Source: Bacteriovoracaceae bacterium UBA1511
GTDB taxonomy: Bacteria; Bdellovibrionota; Bacteriovoracia; Bacteriovoracales; Bacteriovoracaceae
Direction: 5' to 3'
Length of the DNA stretch: 10,153 nucleotides
NCBI GenBank assembly: GCA_002323535.1
Contig: DCQT01000070.1
Location: 1 to 10,153, forward strand
Shown: one piece after another, positions 1-5,564 of the stretch
Position numbering within the stretch: the stretch's first letter is position 1
Layout of the letters: each line of letters starts with the position of its first letter
Made by a program: the position numbers and the translations under genes
Notes under the pieces: model-generated
Told to the model about the DNA's origin: nothing
What the model saw: the letters and a program-made list of their open reading frames with translations, nothing else
The model's database searches: none

Positions 1-105
1 GGCGAGGTCGATGCTTTCGGCCATAAAAATATTTTTATCAACATTTTTTTTGATATCCCCTAAGGGGAAGAGTTGGTTTCCAAGAATTATTGTAAAAGAG
101 CTCAT
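1..105 (-). CDS. Photolyase-related protein, iron-sulfur (6-4) photolyase type, N-terminal part
   Basis: Only the first 35 codons are present; the gene runs off the left edge of the window. The translation begins MSSFTIILGNQLFP and reaches IFMAES near residues 27-32. An opening strand of the form LILGDQL, followed about 15 residues later by an (F/L)MAE strand, is typical of the deoxyribodipyrimidine photolyase-related family. That family includes the bacterial (6-4) photolyases with FAD, a ribolumazine antenna and a 4Fe-4S cluster (PhrB of Agrobacterium, CryB of Rhodobacter). These enzymes use blue light to repair (6-4) pyrimidine photoproducts. The ATG directly abuts the TAA of the upstream membrane-protein gene, with a GGAAAG ribosome-binding site inside that gene's end, so it should be translated from the same message. 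The FAD site, cluster cysteines and active-site histidines lie outside the window, so repair activity cannot be judged. The family call rests on a short segment plus context. Confidence 0.7.
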   Translation of the reverse strand, partial: MSSFTIILGNQLFPLGDIKKNVDKNIFMAESIDLA

Positions 106-531
106 TTAGATCTTTCCTTTGAATATTAGAAAAATAAGAAGACCTGATCTAATCGACCATAGAATTGTACGCGGCCAATTTGTTGTGACGAGCTTGTTGA
201 TTAAGTCTGCATCCTTTCCCAGTGCTAACTTACCATGAATCGGGACAGATAAAATAAAAGTACTTAACCAAATTAGTGCAATGAGGATGATACTTATTTT
301 CATTAACTGAGTCACACTAGGTAGGAAAAATAGATATGCACCAGTAAGCAGTTCACAAAACATTAAGGGAATAACGATGGCGCTAATTCTGTTTGTGTGA
401 AATTTCTCAAAGGCAACAAAATCATTAGGCTCAACATAATGAAAGCCCGGGTAATGGACTAGCTGAACTATCCAAATAAGCCCAGTTAAAAAAAATGTAC
501 TAAAAATATGAGCGAGCACAATTGAGCTCAT
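106..531 (-). CDS. Small four-helix inner-membrane protein of unknown function
   Basis: This 141-residue protein has four hydrophobic segments at about residues 5-23, 48-68, 76-96 and 122-138, so it should be an integral inner-membrane protein. Polar landmarks are a YPGF motif near residue 27, FHTNRIS near 44, PIHGKL near 97 and a NWPRTILWSIR stretch near 118-128. This layout (Pro-x-His after helix 3, Asn-Trp-x-Arg-Thr before helix 4) recalls the small DUF1772/anthrone-oxygenase-like membrane proteins, but I am not certain of the family and assign no function. Its ATG overlaps the TGA of the preceding gene by 4 bp (ATGA), with an AAGGGA ribosome-binding site 8 bases upstream, and its stop touches the start of the photolyase-related gene. 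It is therefore translationally coupled inside the peroxidase/photolyase operon, which suggests a role linked to light or oxidative stress. That role is inference from position only. Confidence 0.85.
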   Translation of the reverse strand: MSSIVLAHIFSTFFLTGLIWIVQLVHYPGFHYVEPNDFVAFEKFHTNRISAIVIPLMFCELLTGAYLFFLPSVTQLMKISIILIALIWLSTFILSVPIHGKLALGKDADLINKLVTTNWPRTILWSIRSGLLIFLIFKGKI

Positions 532-1172
532 TTTTTTGTCCCTTCGTCATTTAGGAATAAATTTATGTTCTCTATAAGACTCTCTGGTGTCAGTTTTTTT
601 AGATAAAATTCTCCATCGTGACAACGGGGAATCAAGTAGTCGATTTTAAAATCTTTATCTATTGGAAACTCACGCAAGAAGTTTTTCTCTTCTTCTGTTA
701 ACGGATTCACTCGGCTTTGCCTCCACCCTTGATGATGTGCGATTAATTTTTCGTCTGTGACAAGGAAGTACTTACCCTGGTGCAGAAGTCTAAACCAACA
801 AAGAGATGACTCGTTAAAAGGGGTGAAGATAATATCCTTATCAAAAAAATCCTCTCCCCAAAAATCAACTTTTAAAACTTTAAGTTGTTCAGTGGAGACA
901 TCCCTTGCTTGTTCAGTCTTGAACAGCACAGCTGATGCACCAAAGGTGTTAAAGGTTTTTTCACAACCAAAGTTTAGCTGACTGGGGTTGGTTATGAGCT
1001 GCCTTCCAACGCCTCCTTTAGAAATAAATATGTCCTTATAGAGTTCTACATGGTAAGGAGGAAATAAAAGGTAATTACAATAATCCCTTTTTATAAAAAA
1101 GCTGTTCAAATAGTAACCATCCATTGTGCGATAGCTTTCAAGTTTATGCAGACCGAGGTTGGTTAATCCCAA
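528..1172 (-). CDS. Probable metallo-beta-lactamase-fold protein lacking metal ligands
   Basis: This 214-residue soluble protein has no signal peptide. Its order of elements resembles the metallo-beta-lactamase fold: hydrophobic strands near residues 20-50, then GGVGRQLITNPSQ at 53-65 where the family has a strand ending in THxHxDH, a (T)FGASAVLF strand at 76-84 resembling the usual FGA-x-V-x-(A/C)H, a TPFNESSL segment at 117-124 where TPGHTPGS is usual, and GKYFLVTDEKL at 133-143 where GxxLFTGDTL is usual. The HxHxDH ligands are absent, and only the Asp of the last motif appears to remain. If the fold is right, this is a non-hydrolytic or binding member. The start is a TTG at 1172: AGGAG lies 7 bases before it, while the next in-frame ATG (residue 17) has no comparable site. 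It lies 24 bp after the peroxidase gene and overlaps the membrane-protein gene by 4 bp. The gene is secure; the fold assignment is moderate. Confidence 0.8.
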   Translation of the reverse strand: MGLTNLGLHKLESYRTMDGYYLNSFFIKRDYCNYLLFPPYHVELYKDIFISKGGVGRQLITNPSQLNFGCEKTFNTFGASAVLFKTEQARDVSTEQLKVLKVDFWGEDFFDKDIIFTPFNESSLCWFRLLHQGKYFLVTDEKLIAHHQGWRQSRVNPLTEEEKNFLREFPIDKDFKIDYLIPRCHDGEFYLKKLTPESLIENINLFLNDEGTKK

Positions 1173-1193
1173 AATTTTTCTCCTAAAATTTTT
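1170..1193 (-). promoter_or_regulatory. Shine-Dalgarno site framed by two identical A/T repeats, deciding a TTG start
   Basis: On the plus strand AAAATTTTT occurs at 1171-1179 and again at 1185-1193, separated only by CTCCT, the complement of the AGGAG ribosome-binding site. Because AAAATTTT is self-complementary, the transcript can form an 8-pair all-A-U stem with AGGAG in its 6-base loop (AGGAGA), and the TTG initiation codon at 1172-1170 overlaps the 3' arm. The site supports the TTG start. Whether the weak hairpin forms in cells or controls translation is not shown. Confidence 0.55.
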
Positions 1194-1196
1194 ATT

Positions 1197-1724
1197 TTAT
1201 AGAAGCTTTTCAATGCTCTTGATTAAAATCTCACTATCTGGAGTAACACTAGATTTAAATCGGTTGGATATATTGCCTTCTTTATCAATCAGAAATTTTT
1301 CAAAATTCCAACGTACCTCGCCTTTAGTGGGGGCGTTGGATGTTAGATGTTGATAAAGGGCGGTTTTCCCTGAGCCCTTGATGATAGATTTTTTTAATAT
1401 GGGAAATTTTACTCCGTAGTTTAATTCACAAAACTTTTTAAACTCGACATTTCCCTCTGGTGATTGCCCACCAAAATCATTTGAAGGCACTCCAATAATG
1501 GTTAGGTTTTTAGATTTATATTTTTCATATAGTTTTTGTAACCCATCGAGTTGGGGAGTATACCCACATCTACTAGCAATATTTACGATGAGAGTGACAT
1601 TTCCCTTATTAGAGGAGAAATCATAATCTTTTCCCTGGAAGGTTTTATCTTTTAATTTGAAAAAATCTGAAGAGAAAGTAATTGTTGATATAGAGATTAA
1701 GAATAAAGTGATCAAAATTTTCAT
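1197..1724 (-). CDS. Glutathione peroxidase family, thioredoxin-type 2-Cys peroxidase, exported
   Basis: This 175-residue enzyme reduces hydrogen peroxide or lipid hydroperoxides. The catalytic tetrad is visible: peroxidatic Cys53 in ASRCGYTPQ, Gln87 in GGQSPEGN, and Trp139-Asn140 in RWNFEKF. The enzyme uses cysteine, not selenocysteine. A second cysteine, Cys99 in KKFCELNYGVKFP, sits where the resolving cysteine of thioredoxin-dependent plant and bacterial members lies (46 residues after the first; about 48 in poplar GPx5), so thioredoxin-like reductants are the likely electron donors. Residues 1-18 form a hydrophobic signal peptide (cleavage near FSS-D), placing it in the periplasm. The usual NQF triplet before the Gln is NDF here. 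GAGG lies a few bases before the ATG. It is probably first in an operon with the three genes downstream, since a 119-bp gap separates it from phrB. Peroxidases of this family sit in the singlet-oxygen regulon of Rhodobacter beside photolyases, so the context fits light-driven oxidative stress. Confidence 0.93.
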   Translation of the reverse strand: MKILITLFLISISTITFSSDFFKLKDKTFQGKDYDFSSNKGNVTLIVNIASRCGYTPQLDGLQKLYEKYKSKNLTIIGVPSNDFGGQSPEGNVEFKKFCELNYGVKFPILKKSIIKGSGKTALYQHLTSNAPTKGEVRWNFEKFLIDKEGNISNRFKSSVTPDSEILIKSIEKLL

Positions 1725-1843
1725 AAAGCCTCGAATTTATCATGAAGCTAGATTCTATACCCTCTGTCTAAGTTAGTCTTTGGACAATGACTCGACGTAT
1801 CGCGTGAATTAAATAAATTTTATTTTTTTATATAGTTTTTGTA

Positions 1844-3253
1844 TCACTTAACGGCGCTTTTATACATATCCAGAGCCTCCTGTCTTTTTTGTTTATAGTC
1901 GACAACTGGTGTTGGGTAATCAATTCCCTTACCGGCCAAAATCAAAGGGCCTAGTAGGTTAGGTTCATGGACCTCCTTCTCTGTTAATGTATCGAGCTCT
2001 GGACACCATTTTTTAATAAAATCTCCCTTTGGATCAAACTTTTTTGATTGAGAGACAGGATTAAAAATACGGAAGTATGGTTGAGAGTCACACCCACTTG
2101 AGCTAGACCATTGCCAACCTCCTGAGTTCGCCGAGAGATCATAGTCGAGCAATTTTTCTGCAAAATATTTTTCTCCTTCCTGCCAATTTACAAGAAGAGT
2201 TTTACATAAAAAACTTGCCGTAACCATTCTCAAGCGATTTGGCATTAGCCCCGTTTCATTGAGGCATCTCATTGCGGAATCAACAATGGGAAAACCTGTC
2301 ATTCCTTTTTTCCAAGAATCTAATTCTTTTTTACCCCCAAGCCATTTAATCTTGTCATACTGCGGTTTAAAGGAAGACTTTTCAACATGAGGAAAGTGAA
2401 AAAGAATCATCATATAAAACTCACGCCAGACAAGTTCACTAACAAAAGTAGGAGAGTTATTTTTTTCATTAGTGAAACAATATGAGATTACTTCCCTTAA
2501 ACCGATTAGCCCGTGTCTTAAATAAGGGCTTAGTTTACTTGTTGCTTTTTCTGTGAGTAGGTCTCTTGTTTCAGCATAGGTTGGGAGAACTGTTTTTAGG
2601 CGCCCAAGTGTTTTTTTTGCCCCTGATCTACCCGTTGGTATAACTAGGTTTTGTTTCTCAAAACCTAGTTTTTTATACCAATCTTTTTTAGAAAATGCCT
2701 CTGGTTTTTCCTTGCCTAATAGTTTCGATTTGGAGGGTAGTTTATTAATTTTGAGTCTAGATTTGTGGTCCTCTAGTTTATCAAGCCAAGCATTTTTAAA
2801 AGGTGTAAAAACTTTATAAGGAGTGCCGTCTTTTTTTAAGACTTCAAGAGGGTGAAAGATTAATTGGTCAGTAAATTTAAATGTTGGTATCTCCAAGGCA
2901 CTGGTTACTTTTTTGTCTCTGTTTAAGGCATAGGGCTCATAATCCTCATTAAAAAATAAGGCCTCAAATTTTTCTTTTTTTAAATATTTTGGAACTTCTT
3001 GTGCTGGATCCCCATGAAGAATAATTAATTCTCCTCCCAGTTCTTTTGATTCCTCATTAAGCTCTGTGAGAGCTTCAATGATAAAGGTAAGTCTTTTGTC
3101 ATTATCAGGAAGTTTTTCAAGTATGTTTTTGTCAAAGCAAAATATTAACTGAGATGTCTCAGAAACGGATAGAGCCTCTGAGATCGCTGTATTGTCCTTA
3201 AGACGTAAATCCCTTCTGAGCCATACGGCGGTTTTTTCATACTTTTTAGTCAT
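1844..3253 (-). CDS. phrB: Class I cyclobutane pyrimidine dimer photolyase
   Basis: This 469-residue protein, close to E. coli PhrB in length, splits UV-induced cyclobutane pyrimidine dimers using FADH- and blue light. The N-terminal antenna domain opens with WLRRDLRLKDN (11-21), and Glu106 in NEDYEP corresponds to a folate-antenna contact in E. coli. The FAD domain shows TSKLSPYLRHG (238-248), VSELVWREFY (271-280), WKKGMTGFPIVDSAMR (314-329), NRLRMVTASFL (339-349) and GGWQW...GCDSQPYFRIFNP (378-399). Trp380, Trp357 and Trp304 match the electron-transfer triad used for flavin photoreduction. The residue before NR, His in most class I enzymes (MHNRxRM), is Pro338 here. The ATG is preceded by GGAAC about 8 bases upstream. 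It is divergent from the TonB receptor and has a promoter candidate at 3364-3392. It lies upstream of the peroxidase operon, with no convincing terminator in between, so read-through is possible. Confidence 0.97.
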   Translation of the reverse strand: MTKKYEKTAVWLRRDLRLKDNTAISEALSVSETSQLIFCFDKNILEKLPDNDKRLTFIIEALTELNEESKELGGELIILHGDPAQEVPKYLKKEKFEALFFNEDYEPYALNRDKKVTSALEIPTFKFTDQLIFHPLEVLKKDGTPYKVFTPFKNAWLDKLEDHKSRLKINKLPSKSKLLGKEKPEAFSKKDWYKKLGFEKQNLVIPTGRSGAKKTLGRLKTVLPTYAETRDLLTEKATSKLSPYLRHGLIGLREVISYCFTNEKNNSPTFVSELVWREFYMMILFHFPHVEKSSFKPQYDKIKWLGGKKELDSWKKGMTGFPIVDSAMRCLNETGLMPNRLRMVTASFLCKTLLVNWQEGEKYFAEKLLDYDLSANSGGWQWSSSSGCDSQPYFRIFNPVSQSKKFDPKGDFIKKWCPELDTLTEKEVHEPNLLGPLILAGKGIDYPTPVVDYKQKRQEALDMYKSAVK

Positions 3254-3363
3254 TTATGTTCCATTGTTGTTAATTGAAGCTCTAAAATAATAAAGACTTC
3301 TGAGCGCAAGGTCCATAAAATGAAGAGTTTGTATAAGAACTGTCGGACTGAGTTTTCGAAAAA

Positions 3364-3384
3364 ATTTCAATAATTACTTGAAAT
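3364..3384. repeat. Perfect inverted repeat, possible operator between phrB and the TonB receptor
   Basis: ATTTCAA (3364-3370) and TTGAAAT (3378-3384) are exact reverse complements separated by TAATTAC. The 21-bp element has a half-site spacing (14 bp centre to centre) that suits a dimeric helix-turn-helix regulator. It covers the -10 box and most of the spacer of the predicted phrB promoter, and its right half is also the best -35-like hexamer facing the receptor gene. A 10-bp palindrome, TTTTCGAAAA (3353-3362), lies beside it. In such AT-rich DNA the repeat could be chance. Confidence 0.4.
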
Positions 3385-3392
3385 CTTGTCAA
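3364..3392 (-). promoter_or_regulatory. Candidate sigma-70 promoter for phrB
   Basis: Reading the minus strand, a perfect TTGACA -35 box lies at 3392-3387. A 17-base spacer follows, then TGAAAT at 3369-3364, which matches four of six bases of TATAAT. Transcription would start near 3356, leaving a leader of about 100 bases before the phrB ATG. A second, weaker option further downstream has TTATAC near 3338 with a TTCGAA -35. No promoter of similar quality is visible on the plus strand for the receptor gene; TTGAAA at 3378 with TACAGA at 3403 has an unfavourable 19-base spacer. Confidence 0.45.
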
Positions 3393-3420
3393 TAACGGGA
3401 CCTACAGATAGAAGTGATTC

Positions 3421-5064
3421 ATGATAATGAACAAATTGATATTTCTCCTTCTTAGTTGTTTTGTTTCCCTTAAATTGAGCGCTCAAATAAGTGTGGATGT
3501 ATTTTCGCAAAATGATTCTATTGAGGCTGGAGATACAATTTCATCTCAAACGGGAGATACCTTTTCTTATTTATCTCAGGAAAGCTTTATTGAAATAGAC
3601 CCAATGGCAAGTTTTTCAAGATCTTATGGGGTATATCTAAGAGGCGCGCCGAACAGTTCACATAAATATTTCGTTGATGGCCATGACATGGAGGATATCA
3701 CTGGTATTGCAAGAACAGCTAGAATGGACTTAAATGTTTCCTCTCCCTTGGATAAAACTCAAATATCTCTCGGCCCTCAGGGTGTCGGCTTTGGACCTGG
3801 CGCTTCAGCGGGAGTTTTCTCTAATAGAAGTTCTAAAAAGAGTTATCATTTTTTTAGGCTCAATAATCACCTTGGAACGTCGTTTGTTTCTCAAAAAAAT
3901 GATACGAAACTCTCTTATAGAGTCGCGGGAGAATTCATCGACTCCCCCAGTGTTTTCCCCCAAGGTGAAGAAAAAGATTCAAACATCAAGATTGACTTGA
4001 GAACTTGGATTGAGTCTAAGTATGGATCCTCTTCCTTATTGTATGTGCAAAATAATCAAGACTATGATGAATTATCAGCGGATAGTTTTACGAATAGTTC
4101 TTCTTTTAAAAAGATATCTTTCCTACATAAAGATAAATGGTTCTCTTCTAATTTTAAACGTGAGATTTCTTATAAGACAGGTCTTCAATTAACAAATAGA
4201 GAGGAGAACTTTTCAAATAAAACAGAAAATTACTCTGCGCAGACGCTGACAGCTCAATTTAAAAATGCAGGTGAAAAAAGTGAGTACTTAGTTAGAGGTA
4301 AACTTGAACGTTATGGGGAAATGGAAAACTTGACCGGTGAAAATAATATTCGGCCAATGATGGATTTAAGCTCAAGTTTATTTTTTAAAGAAACATTTAT
4401 TGATACAGCAGGAATTTCAGTAAGTATTACGAACGATAATGAGGTGATCCCATCACTAGAGTTTAGTAAGTCGATAGATAATTTAAAATTGAAAGTCAGC
4501 TCCAGTGGAAGATTACCAAGCTATTATGAGTTGTACTCAAGTTTTGGGAATGAGAACCTGAAACCTCAAAAAACCTTTTCAGGAGATTTATTTTTTGAAA
4601 ACTCCAATTTAAGACTTAGTGCTTTTATTCAGGAGTACAAAAATTTTATCAATTATGATTTTTTTAACAATCGTTATGAAAATATTGATCATCTGATGAG
4701 CTATGGTGCAGAGGCTTCCATAAAATATTTAAGGTTATTCGATATAGGTCTCAGTTACAAAAGAATGAAAAGTCTTATTAGTGAGAAGATTCTTCCTGGA
4801 AGAAATACCTTTACGACGTCCATGATCCTTCGTCCTTGGAGAGGAGTAAATCTTATCTATCGAGGTGTTTTTGGTCGCTATGGGTTTAATGAAGAAAAAC
4901 TTAACTCTCTTCATTTTGTCTCACTTGATTATGGGTTCAACTTATCTAAGAATGAAAAAATCACTGTCTCTGGAAAAAACCTTTTAAATGAAAAAAGTAA
5001 CTCACTCTTTCCTACGCAAAATGGTGGAGTAGTGACTCAATTGGATTATATCTATTTATTATGA
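3421..5064 (+). CDS. TonB-dependent outer-membrane receptor, small, substrate unknown
   Basis: The protein has 547 residues including a signal peptide (about 1-21, LSA-Q). The plug domain, about residues 45-140, shows VYLRG (71-75), YFVDGHDMED (83-92), ISLGPQGVGFGPGASAGVF (115-133) and a following basic turn. These correspond to the family's IRG, VDG and GPxSxLYGxxAxGGVIN landmarks. The barrel contains the hallmark GRLPSYYELYSSFGNENLKP (363-382) and ends with a VSGKNLLNEKSN strand (516-527). ISVDVFSQ (23-30) may be the TonB box, but this is not clear. The size is nearer BtuB (about 600) than siderophore receptors (about 700 or more). No cobalamin riboswitch is visible upstream, and the final residue is Leu, not the usual aromatic. 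Two starts are possible, ATG 3421 and ATG 3427; GAAG about 5-10 bases upstream serves either. It overlaps the TonB gene by 4 bp, so receptor and energiser are made together. The imported substrate cannot be told from sequence. Confidence 0.9.
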   Translation: MIMNKLIFLLLSCFVSLKLSAQISVDVFSQNDSIEAGDTISSQTGDTFSYLSQESFIEIDPMASFSRSYGVYLRGAPNSSHKYFVDGHDMEDITGIARTARMDLNVSSPLDKTQISLGPQGVGFGPGASAGVFSNRSSKKSYHFFRLNNHLGTSFVSQKNDTKLSYRVAGEFIDSPSVFPQGEEKDSNIKIDLRTWIESKYGSSSLLYVQNNQDYDELSADSFTNSSSFKKISFLHKDKWFSSNFKREISYKTGLQLTNREENFSNKTENYSAQTLTAQFKNAGEKSEYLVRGKLERYGEMENLTGENNIRPMMDLSSSLFFKETFIDTAGISVSITNDNEVIPSLEFSKSIDNLKLKVSSSGRLPSYYELYSSFGNENLKPQKTFSGDLFFENSNLRLSAFIQEYKNFINYDFFNNRYENIDHLMSYGAEASIKYLRLFDIGLSYKRMKSLISEKILPGRNTFTTSMILRPWRGVNLIYRGVFGRYGFNEEKLNSLHFVSLDYGFNLSKNEKITVSGKNLLNEKSNSLFPTQNGGVVTQLDYIYLL

Positions 5065-5561
5065 AATTAAGGTTTTCTTTTTTCTTTTTTCTTTCCCTAT
5101 TGATTCATGCCTCGGTTGTGACAGATGGGCTGAATTTATTTTCAAGTCATGACCCAGCCCAAGCAGCCTTGCCCCAGAGTCGAGGTGGTCATTTTAAAAC
5201 AACTTTAAGGCTTATTTCTGTGCCTAAAAAAACTAACAAATCTTTTGTGGGAAATAAAAATAAACCATCAAAAGTAAAAAATGCTCCTAGTGATATAAAA
5301 AAGGCAAAATTAAAAAAAGGTTTGGATATTAAGTATCCTTTTCTCGCGAAAAAAAATAACCTAAGCGGAACCGTTGTTTTGAGCTTAAAAGTAGGGGCAA
5401 CAGGAGTAGTTGAAGAGATAGAGGTCAAGAAAAGCTCTGGGCATAAAATTCTTGATCAAGAGGCGATAAAACAACTTAATATAGCAAAGTTTAACCCAAA
5501 GACTGTTCAGGGAAAGCCAGTGGAGTCTAATTTAGACGTGGTAATAAATTTTAAAATTTAA
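5061..5561 (+). CDS. TonB-family energy transducer dedicated to the adjacent receptor
   Basis: This 166-residue inner-membrane protein has a periplasmic TonB domain. Residues 5-22 form the single anchor helix and include SLLIH, where Ser12 and His16 keep the Ser-x3-His spacing that lets TonB couple to ExbB/ExbD. Residues 50-88 are a Lys-rich linker without the Pro-Glu/Pro-Lys repeats of E. coli TonB. Residues 89-166 are the TonB C-terminal domain: YPFLAKK, LSGTVVLSLKV, VKKSSGHKILDQEAI and FNPKTVQGKPV follow the family pattern YPxxA, GxVxVxFxV, SSGxxxLDxxA and FxPxxxxGxPV. The ATG overlaps the receptor's TGA (ATGA). No exbB or exbD is present here, so it must borrow a proton channel encoded elsewhere. 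Its stop codon lies 3 bp from the stop of the convergent gene, with no intrinsic terminator between them. Confidence 0.93.
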   Translation: MKLRFSFFFFLSLLIHASVVTDGLNLFSSHDPAQAALPQSRGGHFKTTLRLISVPKKTNKSFVGNKNKPSKVKNAPSDIKKAKLKKGLDIKYPFLAKKNNLSGTVVLSLKVGATGVVEEIEVKKSSGHKILDQEAIKQLNIAKFNPKTVQGKPVESNLDVVINFKI

Positions 5562-5564
5562 ATT

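Noticed and set aside
757..981. Plus-strand open frame of 74 codons opposite the MBL-like gene
   Set aside because: It lies wholly antisense to a well-supported gene with a strong ribosome-binding site, and its product has no recognisable composition or motif.
1766..1778. GTCTAAGTTAGTC, an operator-like palindrome upstream of the peroxidase gene
   Set aside because: The two 6-base arms have a mismatch and no accompanying promoter with correct spacing could be found, so the evidence is too weak.
3254..3420. Possible cobalamin riboswitch upstream of the BtuB-sized receptor
   Set aside because: The 167-bp gap is shorter than a typical full cobalamin riboswitch with its promoter, and no B12-box-like GCCACTG element is present on the plus strand.
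3734..4192. Two short plus-strand open frames inside the TonB receptor gene
   Set aside because: They are out-of-frame readings of a receptor whose plug and barrel motifs are continuous in the main frame.
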